Assembly: GCA_949297215.1 (NCBI GenBank)
Contig: CASFRV010000002.1
Location: 1-64,000 of the forward strand
DNA from: an uncultured Bacteroidales bacterium
GTDB taxonomy: Bacteria; Bacteroidota; Bacteroidia; Bacteroidales; Bacteroidaceae
Length of the DNA stretch: 64,000 bases
Direction: 5' to 3'
Shown: positions 36,943 to 45,221 of the stretch, in pieces
Layout of the letters: each line of letters starts with the position of its first letter
How positions within the stretch are numbered: position 1 is the first letter of the stretch
Program-made: the position numbers and the translations under genes
The notes under the pieces: generated by a model
The model's input: only the letters and a program-made list of their open reading frames with translations
Database searches by the model: none
What the model was told of the DNA's origin: nothing

Positions 36943-38124
36943 TCAGCGGTTGCCCGTGAACAGACCGAGCAGCCGCGGGGCCACGGCGCGCAGCAGGGCG
37001 TAGACGCCCACGCAGACGGCCACCGTGAAGAGGGGCGTGGCAAAATAGCGCAACACGTAGAGCGCCGGGGCCTCGCCCGGGAACAGACGGGCCGCCAGGG
37101 CGCCCATCAGCTTGAGCAGCAGAAGCGTGTGGGCGGCATAGATGAAGAAACTGCTCTCGGAGCATACGCGCGGGACGAGACGTGGAAAGCGCCGCACCGA
37201 GGCGGCGGCCACGTTCACCAGTGCGCAGCACGCACAGACGACGTAGAGCGGCGTGAGCAGCGAGCCGAGGCGCACCGTGGCGCCCTGCAAGGCCATGAGC
37301 GATGCGAGCAGCAGGGGCGTGAGCACGTAGGAAAGCGTGCGCACACGGCCCGCCTCGACCACGAGGTTGCGCCCGGTGAGCCCCATCCAGCCACCCGCCG
37401 TGAAGAAGAACGCGGCGCTGAGCGACAGGCCCTCGACGGGCGGCCACAGCACCATGACGTAGAGCACGCCCAAGAGCAGGGGCAGCCATCCGCCGAGACG
37501 CCTGAGCAGGAAATAGACAACGGGCGAGAGCACCACCATGACCATCAGGTCGCGCACGAACCACAACGGCACGTCGATGGGCGCCGTGGGGTGAAAGACG
37601 GTCAGCCCGAGCCAGTTGAGGCTGTCGCGCCCGATGTCGTGCGAGTTCCAGAAGATGTGCCAGCCGCCGCGGTCGGCAAAGCAGAGGGCCAGGCTCTGCG
37701 GCCACTCGCGCCACGGCCGCCCGGGCAGGAAATGGATGACCCAGAAGCCCGCAAACGACAGCAGGTTCCACAGCACGTACGGCACCAGCAGCGTGCGGAA
37801 GCGCTTCCTGAGCTTGCCGAGCCAAAGGGAGGCGCTCCACCGCTCCACCTTCCGAAAGAAAAGAAAACCCGAGAAGAAGAAAAACAAGGGGACGGCCGGC
37901 GTCGGCGCCACGTAGGAAAAGAACGTGCGCAGCAGCTGATAGCAGTCCATCCCCGTGAGCGGCCCGCCCCACACGGCGGCCCAGTCGATTTCCTTGGGCA
38001 GACCGAAACTGTGAATGAAGACGACGGCCACGGCCAGGGGGAAGCGCAGCCGCGTGATGACGTCGCTCTGCAAGCGCCCGGCCCCGGCGGCCGGCTGGTT
38101 GCTCTCACTTTTCATCGCATACAT
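36943..38124 (-). CDS. acyltransferase family 3 membrane protein
   Basis: 393 residues with about ten membrane helices, beginning (after a short cytoplasmic lead) with TRLRFPLAVAVVFIHSFGLP, the usual first-helix pattern with a conserved His. FFFFSGFLFF and YVLWNLLSF are also typical. Such enzymes transfer acetyl or succinyl groups to sugars of surface polysaccharides or other carriers; the target is not visible. ATG at 38115 (MKSESNQ) is an alternative start three codons in. The unit is a single gene between terminators. Confidence 0.88.
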   Translation of the reverse strand: MYAMKSESNQPAAGAGRLQSDVITRLRFPLAVAVVFIHSFGLPKEIDWAAVWGGPLTGMDCYQLLRTFFSYVAPTPAVPLFFFFSGFLFFRKVERWSASLWLGKLRKRFRTLLVPYVLWNLLSFAGFWVIHFLPGRPWREWPQSLALCFADRGGWHIFWNSHDIGRDSLNWLGLTVFHPTAPIDVPLWFVRDLMVMVVLSPVVYFLLRRLGGWLPLLLGVLYVMVLWPPVEGLSLSAAFFFTAGGWMGLTGRNLVVEAGRVRTLSYVLTPLLLASLMALQGATVRLGSLLTPLYVVCACCALVNVAAASVRRFPRLVPRVCSESSFFIYAAHTLLLLKLMGALAARLFPGEAPALYVLRYFATPLFTVAVCVGVYALLRAVAPRLLGLFTGNR

Positions 38125-38140
38125 CCCTGTTTACGTTCAT

Positions 38141-38181
38141 AAAAGAGCCCGGCCGGGGAACGTTCTCCCCGCGCCGGGCTC
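38141..38181 (-). terminator. terminator of the biotin-carboxyl-carrier operon
   Basis: GAGCCCGGC (38145-38153) pairs with GCCGGGCTC (38173-38181); on the minus strand followed by TTTT. Confidence 0.85.
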
Positions 38182-38207
38182 CATGTTCAGCTTGCAAACG
38201 GCCGCCA

Positions 38208-38663
38208 TCAGCCGATGGTCAGCAGCACGGTGCCTTCCATCACGCTGTCGCCGGGAGCCACGCAGACGCCCGTCACCGTTCCGTCGGCCTCGGCCGTAAT
38301 GTTGTTTTCCATCTTCATGGCTTCGAGCACAAGGACGGTGTCGCCCTTCTTCACGGCCTGACCCACCTTGACGGGGATGGCCGTCACCACGCCGGGCAAC
38401 GGCGCCTTGACGGGCGCACCGGCTCCGGGACCTGCGGCAGGCGCTGCGGGAGCAGCCTCGGCGGCCGGGGCAGCGGGAGCAGCGGCGGGCGCGGCCTCGT
38501 CGGTGGCTGCCACCGTTGGCAGGTTCTCCTCGACGAGCGAGGAACCCTGCATGTCCACCTCGAAAGGTATGCCGTTCACTTCGACCTGGGCCTTGTTGCC
38601 GACGATGCTCTTGATCGTCACGTCATACTCGGCCTCGTTGACCTTATACTTATATTGCTTCAT
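38208..38663 (-). CDS. biotin carboxyl carrier protein of a decarboxylase/carboxylase
   Basis: 151 residues. The N-terminal beta segment (KQYKYKVNEAEYDVTIKSIV) is as in oxaloacetate/methylmalonyl-CoA decarboxylase carriers. An Ala/Pro-rich flexible linker (about 55-85) leads to the biotinyl domain, with the VLEAMKMENN motif whose Lys117 is the biotinylation site. It carries CO2 between active sites. Third gene on the minus strand after the carboxyltransferase and a small OadG-like protein; the sodium-pump beta subunit (OadB) that often follows is absent here. Confidence 0.95.
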   Translation of the reverse strand: MKQYKYKVNEAEYDVTIKSIVGNKAQVEVNGIPFEVDMQGSSLVEENLPTVAATDEAAPAAAPAAPAAEAAPAAPAAGPGAGAPVKAPLPGVVTAIPVKVGQAVKKGDTVLVLEAMKMENNITAEADGTVTGVCVAPGDSVMEGTVLLTIG

Positions 38664-38708
38664 CGTTTGTCGTTGTTTGGTTGTTTTAGAACGTGTCTGA
38701 TTGTTGTT

Positions 38709-38978
38709 TTATTTCCCCATGCGGGCCATGAGCGAGGCCAGGTTGTTCCAGCGCGTCGGCGTCGGGTCGAGCGTGATCACGCCCGACTCTTCGTCATGGA
38801 CGATTTCCACCTCGTGCTCGATGAGGGCCAGGGCGATGACGGCCGCAAAGACGGGCATGTCGGCCTCGGGCACGGCAGGATGGCGGCCGTCCAGCAGGAA
38901 GTCGGCCACGGTGCCCTGCTTTTCGTCCAGGCGCACGCATATTTCCCGCCCGTCGATGTGATATTTGAAAGTCTTCAT
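38709..38978 (-). CDS. small OadG-C-terminus-like protein of the carboxyl-transfer operon
   Basis: 89 residues without a signal or membrane helix. The first part (KTFKYHIDGREICVRL) echoes the N-terminal beta motif of the adjacent biotin carrier. The second part (AAVIALALIEHEVEIVHDEESGVITL) resembles, from memory, the soluble tail of Bacteroidota OadG-like gamma subunits. The membrane anchor of OadG is missing. It lies between the carboxyltransferase (33-base gap) and the biotin carrier (45-base gap), so a structural role in the complex is likely; the homology needs a profile search. Confidence 0.6.
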   Translation of the reverse strand: MKTFKYHIDGREICVRLDEKQGTVADFLLDGRHPAVPEADMPVFAAVIALALIEHEVEIVHDEESGVITLDPTPTRWNNLASLMARMGK

Positions 38979-39011
38979 GCGATTAGTTCGTTTGGTTCAC
39001 CGAAAAATCCA

Positions 39012-40565
39012 TTACAAGGGAATATTGCCGTGCTTCTTCACGGGGCGCTGCTCGCGCTTGTTTTCGAGCTGAGCCAGGGCGCGGCAGATGCGGAAGCGCG
39101 TGTTGCGCGGTTCGATGACGTCGTCGACGTAGCCATACTCGGCCGCCTTGTAGGGATTGGTGAAGAGGTCGTTATATTCCTTCTCCTTCTGGGCGAGGAA
39201 AGCCTTGGGATCTTCCTGCTCCTTGGCCTCCTTGCCGTTGAGGATGGCCACGGCGCCGCTGGCGCCCATGACGGCGATTTCGGCCGAGGGCCATGCATAG
39301 TTGAGGTCGGCCCGGAGCTGCTTGCAGCCCATCACGATGTGCGAGCCGCCGTAGCTCTTGCGGAGCGTCACGGTCACCTTGGGCACCGTGGCCTCGCCAT
39401 AAGCGTAGAGCAGCTTGGCACCGTGGTCGATAACGGCGTTATACTCCTGACCCGTACCGGGGAGGAAGCCCGGCACGTCGACGAGCGACACGATGGGGAT
39501 GTTGAAAGCGTCGCAGAAGCGCACGAAGCGGGCTGCCTTGCGCGATGCGTTGCAGTCGAGCACGCCGGCGTAGACGCTGGGCTGGTTGGCCACGACGCCC
39601 ACGCTCTGGCCGTTGAAGCGGGCAAAGCCGATGATGATGTTGCGGGCGAAGTTGCGCTGCACTTCGAGGAACTCTCCGTCGTCGACGATGGCTCCGATGA
39701 CCTTATACATGTCGTAGGCCATGTTGGGGTTGTCGGGGATGATTTCGTTGAGCGCGTCTTCCTTGCGGTCGATGGGGTCGGTGCACACCTTGCGCGGGGC
39801 GCGCTCCATGTTGTTCTGGGGGATGTATTCGATCAGGCGGCGGATGAGGGCGGCAAACTCTTCTTCCGTCTTAGCCGTGAAGTGGCAGACGCCACTCTTG
39901 GAGGAGTGGACGCCGGCGCCGCCGAGTTCTTCCTGCGTGACGTCCTCGCCCGTCACGGTCTTCACCACTTTCGGTCCCGTGAGGAACATGTAGCTCACGC
40001 CTTCGAGCATGACGACGAAGTCCGTCAGGGCGGGCGAGTAGACAGCGCCGCCGGCACACGGGCCGCAGATGCCCGAAATCTGGGGCACGACGCCGCTGGC
40101 CTCGATGTTGCGCTGGAAGATGTTGCCAAAGCCGGCCAGGGCGTTGATGCCCTCCTGGATGCGTGCGCCGCCCGAGTCGTTCAGGCCGATGCAGGGCGCG
40201 CCCATCTTCATCGACTGGTCCATCACCTTGCAGATCTTCTCGGCCATCGTTTCCGACAGGGAGCCGCCGTTCACGGTGAAGTCCTGCGCGAAGACGTAGA
40301 CCAGACGGCCGTTGATTGTGCCGCTGCCGGCCACTACGCCATCGCCCAGGAAGTGCTTTTTCTCCATGCCGAAGTTGTGGCAACGGTGAAGCTTGAACAT
40401 ATCCATCTCTTCGAAGCTGCCCTTGTCCAGGAGCAGGTCTATGCGCTCGCGTGCCGTGAGTTTCCCCTTGGCATGCTGTTTTTCAATGGCCTTTTCGCCG
40501 CCGCCCAAGCGTGCTTTGGCGCGCAACTCAACGAGTTGTTTGATTTTTTTCAGTTGTTCGCTCAT
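39012..40565 (-). CDS. acyl-CoA carboxyltransferase subunit (methylmalonyl-CoA decarboxylase alpha / propionyl-CoA carboxylase beta)
   Basis: 517 residues, full length for the family. Transfers carboxyl between biotin and an acyl-CoA, probably methylmalonyl/propionyl-CoA. Landmarks: [20 protein letters not shown], the oxyanion-type GGAR loop ([12 protein letters not shown]), [13 protein letters not shown], and the second crotonase half with [28 protein letters not shown] and [15 protein letters not shown]. It heads the operon with the small protein and the biotin carrier. Decarboxylase (needs OadB) or carboxylase (needs a biotin carboxylase subunit) cannot be decided from this window. Confidence 0.94.
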   Translation of the reverse strand: MSEQLKKIKQLVELRAKARLGGGEKAIEKQHAKGKLTARERIDLLLDKGSFEEMDMFKLHRCHNFGMEKKHFLGDGVVAGSGTINGRLVYVFAQDFTVNGGSLSETMAEKICKVMDQSMKMGAPCIGLNDSGGARIQEGINALAGFGNIFQRNIEASGVVPQISGICGPCAGGAVYSPALTDFVVMLEGVSYMFLTGPKVVKTVTGEDVTQEELGGAGVHSSKSGVCHFTAKTEEEFAALIRRLIEYIPQNNMERAPRKVCTDPIDRKEDALNEIIPDNPNMAYDMYKVIGAIVDDGEFLEVQRNFARNIIIGFARFNGQSVGVVANQPSVYAGVLDCNASRKAARFVRFCDAFNIPIVSLVDVPGFLPGTGQEYNAVIDHGAKLLYAYGEATVPKVTVTLRKSYGGSHIVMGCKQLRADLNYAWPSAEIAVMGASGAVAILNGKEAKEQEDPKAFLAQKEKEYNDLFTNPYKAAEYGYVDDVIEPRNTRFRICRALAQLENKREQRPVKKHGNIPL

Positions 40566-40661
40566 TGCTTATAATGTTTGTTGAGGTTTTCATCTCCGCA
40601 GCACGGACGGCGGGCAGCGGTCTTTACCGCATCATCCCGCGCCGCGCGCGCGTTTACCCGG

Positions 40662-40669
40662 CAAAGGTA
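40662..40669 (-). promoter_or_regulatory. -7 box (TACCTTTG) for the carboxyltransferase operon
   Basis: TACCTTTG on the minus strand, about 97 bases before the ATG at 40565. The rest of 40566-40920 contains no gene. Confidence 0.65.
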
Positions 40670-40920
40670 TGAAAAAAACAGCACAACCGCGCTTGCTGTG
40701 TGCTGTTTCTTCACAAATGGCGGCCGCCGCGGGCCTGCGCCTGCCGGCCTATTTTCATCCACACGGGCGGGCGGCCCGCCGCGCGCACGCGCATCGGTCG
40801 TCGGTCCGCCCCGAGGCACTCCGCCGGGCCGGCGCCCCACGTTTCCGCCCCTGCCGCCGAGTCAGACAAGCAGCAGGCGGTGTGCCGCAGGGGAAGTCCG
40901 CCACATTGTGCCTCGGAAAA

Positions 40921-40973
40921 GGAAAGAAAAACGGGGGTTCCCTTTTTCTTTCCGCTCATTTGCTCTATCTTTG
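40921..40973 (+). promoter_or_regulatory. hairpin-promoter module for the Cys/His-rich protein
   Basis: GGAAAGAAAAA (40921-40931) pairs perfectly with TTTTTCTTTCC (40943-40953). TATCTTTG at 40966-40973 is the -7 box; the -33 region is TTT rather than TTG. CCTCGGAAAA precedes the hairpin, as in the other modules. Confidence 0.7.
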
Positions 40974-41038
40974 CCCCATCCGGCATCGACGCATGACCGG
41001 CCCATTCATTTTTCTCACCCATCCAAACAACGCGACAC

Positions 41039-41353
41039 ATGAAGAAACTGCTGACATTTGCCATGGCCGCCGTCCTCTGCCTCGGCATGGGGGCACGGCC
41101 CGCGGCCGAAGCCGACGACAACGGCCGGCCCAAGAAGGAATGTCCGTGTAAGGACTGCAAGTGCGACCGTTGCGACGGCCGCTGCAACGATTGCTGCGCC
41201 GACTGCCGCCCGTGCGACAGGAAAGACTGCCCGTACGACGAAGAATGCCGTCCGTGCCACCGTCGCGGCCACCACAAGGGCGACGACTGCCGCCCCTGCC
41301 ACCGCGGCCACGACCGCCAGCACCGCGGCCACCATCGCGGCTGCTGCCGCTGA
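41039..41353 (+). CDS. small secreted Cys/His-rich protein
   Basis: 104 residues. A signal peptide (KKLLTFAMAAVLCLGMGARPAAEA) is followed by a mature chain with 17 Cys and 8 His in about 80 residues: KECPCKDCKCDRCDGRC, then CCADCRPCDRKDC, then repeated CRPCHRxGH units. This spacing suggests a metal-binding or metal-buffering periplasmic protein, or a disulfide-rich surface protein. I do not recognise a named family. It has its own promoter and a perfect terminator, so it is a deliberate single-gene unit. Confidence 0.75.
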   Translation: MKKLLTFAMAAVLCLGMGARPAAEADDNGRPKKECPCKDCKCDRCDGRCNDCCADCRPCDRKDCPYDEECRPCHRRGHHKGDDCRPCHRGHDRQHRGHHRGCCR

Positions 41354-41382
41354 GGCCCGACAAAGGGCTCGCACCCACACCG

Positions 41383-41417
41383 ACGGCCCGGGAAGCACCA
41401 CGCTCCCGGGCCGTTTT
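41383..41417 (+). terminator. terminator after the Cys/His-rich gene
   Basis: ACGGCCCGGGA (41383-41393) pairs with TCCCGGGCCGT (41404-41414), then TTTT. Confidence 0.9.
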
Positions 41418-41961
41418 GCGTGGACGCCGCACGCCACGGAACCGGACTTGCAAAGCCTCGCCGCGGGGCTCGGAAACGAGCGTCGCACCTCCTGCACCGC
41501 GCCACGCCACCCACGGAGCGTCGGCGGCCCCCGCGACCCCACCCGGGCCGCCCCCGCGCAGAGGCATGGGACCGATCGGCGCAGGCACGGCCACGAACGC
41601 CGACAGCACGGCCTGTCTCGGCACAACCAAGGCCACGATTTCTCGAAAAATCGGCCCCGATTTGCCACATTTTCGGCCCCGAAACGCACGAATATCCACC
41701 TTTTTGCCCCCTCGGAGCCACGCGGCGGGGCCGCCAAAAGGCGTCGCAAGGCTCCAACGGGAGTTCCCGGCGGACAACTCGCGGCAAAAACAACCCGCGC
41801 GGCAGCCCCATGCGAAAGAAAAAGCTTAACAAACTCAAACCGCCCCACGGCGCAAAAACGGCACCAGAGGCCCCCAACGCCCCCAACGGCGCTAAAAGCG
41901 CCCCGCGCGCTTGTCATTATTTTTTGGAAAAAGCCCCCGCCGCCGCGGCGCCGCCCCCGCC
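41418..41961. other. gene-free stretch before the third repeat cluster
   Basis: A long open frame exists on the plus strand but is Arg/Pro/Thr-rich and runs into repeats, so it is rejected. CCCCGATTTGCCACATTTTC (about 41658) loosely echoes a box of element E, and TCATTATTTTTTGGAAAA (about 41919) matches the phrase seen at 33231. Confidence 0.45.
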
Positions 41962-42002
41962 CCATCCGGGCGGTGAGAGGGGCGGGGAACGGCGTCTCTA
42001 CG
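41962..42002 (+). repeat. S-type dyad repeat, right-half remnant
   Basis: CCATCCGGGCGGTGAGAG...GGCGTCTCTAC aligns with the right half of S copies 1 and 2, with substitutions. The left half is missing. Confidence 0.55.
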
Positions 42003-42066
42003 CAGCGGACATCCACCCTCGTGGCCATCATCCCACCCCGTGAGGTTGATTCTCAGCAGCACGAGC

Positions 42067-42283
42067 GGCCTCTAAGAGGCCGGGCTATCAGTAACTGCGG
42101 GTGGAGCGTAGCGGAACCCGAGGTATGCACACGCATAACAAAGGCAGCCTCGAAGAGGCGTCTATACCCGAAGCCGCAGCGGGCATAGCGACCTCTTCGA
42201 GGCCGACTTCACCATCATAGCATACACCTCGGGTTCCGCTACGCTCCACCCGAGGCTACTCATAGCCCGACCTCTTCGAGGCC
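42067..42283 (+). repeat. G-type nested-dyad repeat, copy 5
   Basis: Begins GGCCTCTAAGAGGCC (as copy 1), has the hairpin with one arm changed (CTGCGGGT / ACCCGAGG), the central pair and the inverted second half ending CCTCTTCGAGGCC. Confidence 0.82.
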
Positions 42284-42330
42284 GTCACCCTCGCTGTTTT
42301 TCTCCTCCCACCGCAGGGGAAATCCGCCAC

Positions 42331-42385
42331 GTAGAGACGCGATTCATCGCGTCTCACCCGCTCGGGGCAACGCCCCGCAACGCGC
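42331..42385 (+). repeat. S-type dyad repeat, left-half copy
   Basis: GTAGAGACGCGATTCATCGC followed by CGGGGCAACGCCCCG; then cut off by the tandem promoter element. Confidence 0.75.
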
Positions 42386-42538
42386 TGCGCCTCGGGAATG
42401 AAAGCAAAAACTCCGTTTTCGCTTTGCATTCCTCTCGGCTTGCACTAATTTGGCTTCGCCCAAGTTAGGCTGCGCCTCGGGAATGAAAGCAAAAACTCCG
42501 TTTTCGCTTTGCATTCCTCTCGGCTTGCACTAACTTTG
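42386..42538 (+). promoter_or_regulatory. tandemly duplicated hairpin-promoter module for the MATE gene
   Basis: Two copies, 85 bp apart, of GCGCCTCGGGAATGAAAGC onward with a T-tract return arm ending GCATTCCTCTCGG. The second copy carries TTTG (42508-42511) and TAACTTTG (42531-42538), 19-base spacer, and is the working promoter. The first ends TAATTTGG, one base short of a good -7 box. Confidence 0.8.
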
Positions 42539-42559
42539 CACGCAGTACAAACTGTTTAT

Positions 42560-43948
42560 ATGGATAAAACCAACCAATTCAACGAACTGGGAGAAAAACC
42601 CATAGGTAGCCTGCTGATGGAATATGCCATCCCGGCCATCGTGGCCATGGCTGCCTCGTCCATTTACAACATTATCGACGGCATTTTCATCGGACAGGGT
42701 GTGGGCGACGGGGCCATCATGGGACTGGCCCTCACGGGGCCCGTCATGTCGCTCACGGCGGCCTTCGGCGCCATGGTGGGCGTGGGCGCCTCGACGCTCA
42801 TGTCGGTGCGCCTCGGGCAGAAGGACTACGACACGGCCCGCAACATCCTGGGCAACGTCGTCATCATGAACGTCGCGATGGGCCTTGTGCTGGGCCTCGT
42901 GCTCCAGCTGTTCCTGGCTCCCATCCTGCGCTTCTTCGGCGCCAGCGACTACACGCTGCCCTATGCCTACGACTTCATGACCGTCATCCTGGCAGGCAAC
43001 GCCGTGACCCACCTCTACCTGGGCCTCAACGCCCTGCTGCGCTCCACCAACCGCCCGCGCAAGGCCATGTATGCCACGTTCGGCACGGTGGTGCTCAACT
43101 GCATGTTCGCCCCGCTCTTCATCTTCGTGTTCCACTGGGGCATACGCGGCGCCGCAGCCGCCACCATCCTCTCGCAGCTCATCATGCTGCTCTGGCAGCT
43201 CCGCCTCTTCTCCAACAAGAACGACATGATCCACCTCAACCGCGGCATCATGAAGCTGCGGCGCAAAATCGTCACCGAGTCGCTCGTCATCGGCCTGCCG
43301 CCCTTCCTCGTCAACCTCTGCGCCTGCCTGGTGGCCGTCATCGTGACGCGCAGCATGACGACCTACGGCGGCGACGTGTCGGTGGGCTCGTTCGGCATCG
43401 TCAACCGCCTGGCGCTCTTTGTCGTCATGGTGGTCATCGGCATCAACCAGGGCATGCAGCCCATCGCGGGCTACAACTTCGGCGCGCGCAAGTACGACCG
43501 CCTGCTCTCCGTACTGAAGAAAGCACTCATCTTCGGCACCGTCGTCACGACCATAGGCTTCGTCGTGGGCACGTTCTTCGCCACGCCGTGCGTATCGCTC
43601 TTCGCCAAAGACTCGCCCGAGCTCATCGAAAAGTCGGCCCTGGGCCTGCGCACGGTCGTCATGTTCTTCCCCGTCGTGGGCATCCAGATTGTGTCGACAT
43701 CGTTCTTCCAAAGCATCGGCTACGCGGGCAAGAGCATTTTCCTCTCCCTGACGCGCCAGCTCATCTTCCTGCTCCCGGCGCTGCTCATCATGCCCCACTT
43801 CTTCGACAACCCCGTGCTGGGCGTGTGGTATGCCATGCCCACGTCGGACGCCCTGGCCAGCATCCTGGCCATCGTGATGCTCATCGTCCAGGTGCGCAAG
43901 TTTAAAAGCGAAATGAACCGCCCCAACCTGGGGAGCTCCAACCTATAA
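42560..43948 (+). CDS. MATE-family multidrug/cation efflux protein
   Basis: A 12-helix inner-membrane antiporter using a Na+ or H+ gradient, 462 residues from the ATG at 42560 (21 bases past the -7 box; an upstream in-frame ATG would lie inside the promoter). The two homologous halves start with IGSLLMEYAIPAIVAMAASSIYNIIDGIF (key residues only: P-A-I, IDGIF) and the equivalent IVTESLVIGLPPFLVN. GINQGMQPIAGYNFGA is the characteristic second-half motif. Substrate unknown. It heads an operon with a cytidylate-kinase-like protein (24-base gap) and a phosphodiesterase. Confidence 0.93.
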   Translation: MDKTNQFNELGEKPIGSLLMEYAIPAIVAMAASSIYNIIDGIFIGQGVGDGAIMGLALTGPVMSLTAAFGAMVGVGASTLMSVRLGQKDYDTARNILGNVVIMNVAMGLVLGLVLQLFLAPILRFFGASDYTLPYAYDFMTVILAGNAVTHLYLGLNALLRSTNRPRKAMYATFGTVVLNCMFAPLFIFVFHWGIRGAAAATILSQLIMLLWQLRLFSNKNDMIHLNRGIMKLRRKIVTESLVIGLPPFLVNLCACLVAVIVTRSMTTYGGDVSVGSFGIVNRLALFVVMVVIGINQGMQPIAGYNFGARKYDRLLSVLKKALIFGTVVTTIGFVVGTFFATPCVSLFAKDSPELIEKSALGLRTVVMFFPVVGIQIVSTSFFQSIGYAGKSIFLSLTRQLIFLLPALLIMPHFFDNPVLGVWYAMPTSDALASILAIVMLIVQVRKFKSEMNRPNLGSSNL

Positions 43949-43972
43949 AGAGAACCTAAAACCATCAGAACC

Positions 43973-44599
43973 ATGAACACCGAACCATTCGTCATCAACA
44001 TAGGCCGCCAGCTCGGCAGCGGCGGACGCGCCATCGGGCACCTGCTGGCCGACCATTTCAACATTGCCTACTACGACAAGGAGATACTCACCATGGCCGC
44101 CAAGGAGAGCGGGCTCTGCCCCGAAATCTTCGAGAAGAGCGACGAGCGCAAGGGCTTCTTCCGCTCGGTCTTCGGCAGCCTCTTCCCCTTTCTGGGCGAG
44201 GGCGACTTCTATAACAACCAGATCAGCGACGAGTCGCTCTTCCGCATACAGAGCGAGGCCATACGCAAGGCGGCCGACGACCACTCGTGCATCTTCATAG
44301 GCCGCTGCGCCGACTACATCCTGCGCGACAAGCCGCGCTGCGTCAACATCTTCATCGCCGCCGACATGGACGACCGCGTGCGCCGCGTGTGCGACTTCGA
44401 CCACATCTCGCCCAAAGAGGCCGAGCGCAAGATCGAGGCGGGCGACAAGGGCCGGGCCGACTACTACAACTTCTACAGCTCGGGCACGTGGGGCGCCGCC
44501 TCGACCTATCACCTCTGCATCAATTCGAGCGTGCTGGGCATCGACGAAACGGCCGCCTACCTCATCGAGTTCATCAGGAAAAAGCTGCAGCTCGGCTGA
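43973..44599 (+). CDS. cytidylate-kinase-like family protein
   Basis: 208 residues of the cytidylate-kinase-like P-loop family, distinct from the true Cmk at 62719. The nucleotide-binding start is INIGRQLGSGGRAIGHLLADHF, written here as its G-S-G-G-R variant of the P-loop, and DKEIL follows. A mid-region IFIGRCADYILRD and INSSVLGIDETA near the end are typical. The family's substrate is not established. Located in the MATE operon, 23 bases before the phosphodiesterase gene. Confidence 0.88.
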   Translation: MNTEPFVINIGRQLGSGGRAIGHLLADHFNIAYYDKEILTMAAKESGLCPEIFEKSDERKGFFRSVFGSLFPFLGEGDFYNNQISDESLFRIQSEAIRKAADDHSCIFIGRCADYILRDKPRCVNIFIAADMDDRVRRVCDFDHISPKEAERKIEAGDKGRADYYNFYSSGTWGAASTYHLCINSSVLGIDETAAYLIEFIRKKLQLG

Positions 44600-44622
44600 G
44601 CCGGCTGCCCTCACTCGCTCCG

Positions 44623-45132
44623 ATGAAACGCATAGGCCTGCTCTCCGACACGCACGCCCACTGGGACGACCGCTACACGAAGCACTTTGCCCAGTGCGAC
44701 GAGATATGGCACGCGGGCGACATCGGCTCGCTCGAAGTGGCCGAACGCCTCGCCGCCTTCCGCCCCCTGCGCGCCGTGTGCGGCAACTGCGACGGCGGCG
44801 ACCTGCGCCGCCTCTTCCCCCTCGTGCTGCGCTTCCGCTGCGAAGAGGCCGACGTGCTCATCAAGCACATCGGCGGCTATCCCGGCCACTACGACCGCAG
44901 CGTCGCAGGCCAGCTCCTCAGGCGCCCGCCCCGCCTCTTCATCGCCGGCCACTCGCACATCCTGAAGGTGCAGCAAGACCGCACGCTCGGCCTGCTCCAC
45001 ATCAACCCCGGCGCCGCCGGCCTGCAAGGGTGGCACCGCGTGCGCACCCTCGTACGCTTCACCGTGGACGGCGCCGACGTGCGCGACCTCGAAGTGATCG
45101 AGCTGGGCAAACGTGGCGCCGGCGCACCCTGA
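44623..45132 (+). CDS. YfcE/MJ0936-type metallophosphoesterase
   Basis: 169 residues from the ATG at 44623; a longer open frame upstream overlaps the kinase gene and is rejected. Metal-site motifs are complete: LLSDTHAHWDD, WHAGDIGS, CGNCDG, GGYPGH and IAGHSHI, then NPGAAG. Members are small phosphodiesterases acting on artificial or cyclic-dinucleotide-like substrates in vitro; the biological substrate is unknown. Last gene of the MATE operon. Confidence 0.93.
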   Translation: MKRIGLLSDTHAHWDDRYTKHFAQCDEIWHAGDIGSLEVAERLAAFRPLRAVCGNCDGGDLRRLFPLVLRFRCEEADVLIKHIGGYPGHYDRSVAGQLLRRPPRLFIAGHSHILKVQQDRTLGLLHINPGAAGLQGWHRVRTLVRFTVDGADVRDLEVIELGKRGAGAP

Positions 45133-45157
45133 GCCTCACCCGCCCCGCCACAAAAGC

Positions 45158-45196
45158 AAAACGAGGGCGCACCCCGCCATGGGGATGCGCCCTCGC
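45158..45196. terminator. terminator between the convergent phosphodiesterase and T9SS-cargo genes
   Basis: CGAGGGCGCACCCC (45162-45175) pairs with GGGGATGCGCCCTCG (45181-45195) with one mismatch; T-rich on the minus-strand side. Confidence 0.85.
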
Positions 45197-45221
45197 TGTC
45201 ATATCGTCGGCCAAGACCTGT

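Noticed and set aside
41058..42188. 376-codon plus-strand frame through the third repeat cluster
   Set aside because: Thr/Arg/Pro-rich, runs through a terminator and several repeats, and its ending (ASKRRLYPKPQRA) is simply the translated G-type repeat, also found in frames at other copies.
42509..42559. longer N-terminus of the MATE protein from an ATG at 42509
   Set aside because: It overlaps the -33 and -7 boxes; the ATG at 42560 fits the family start.
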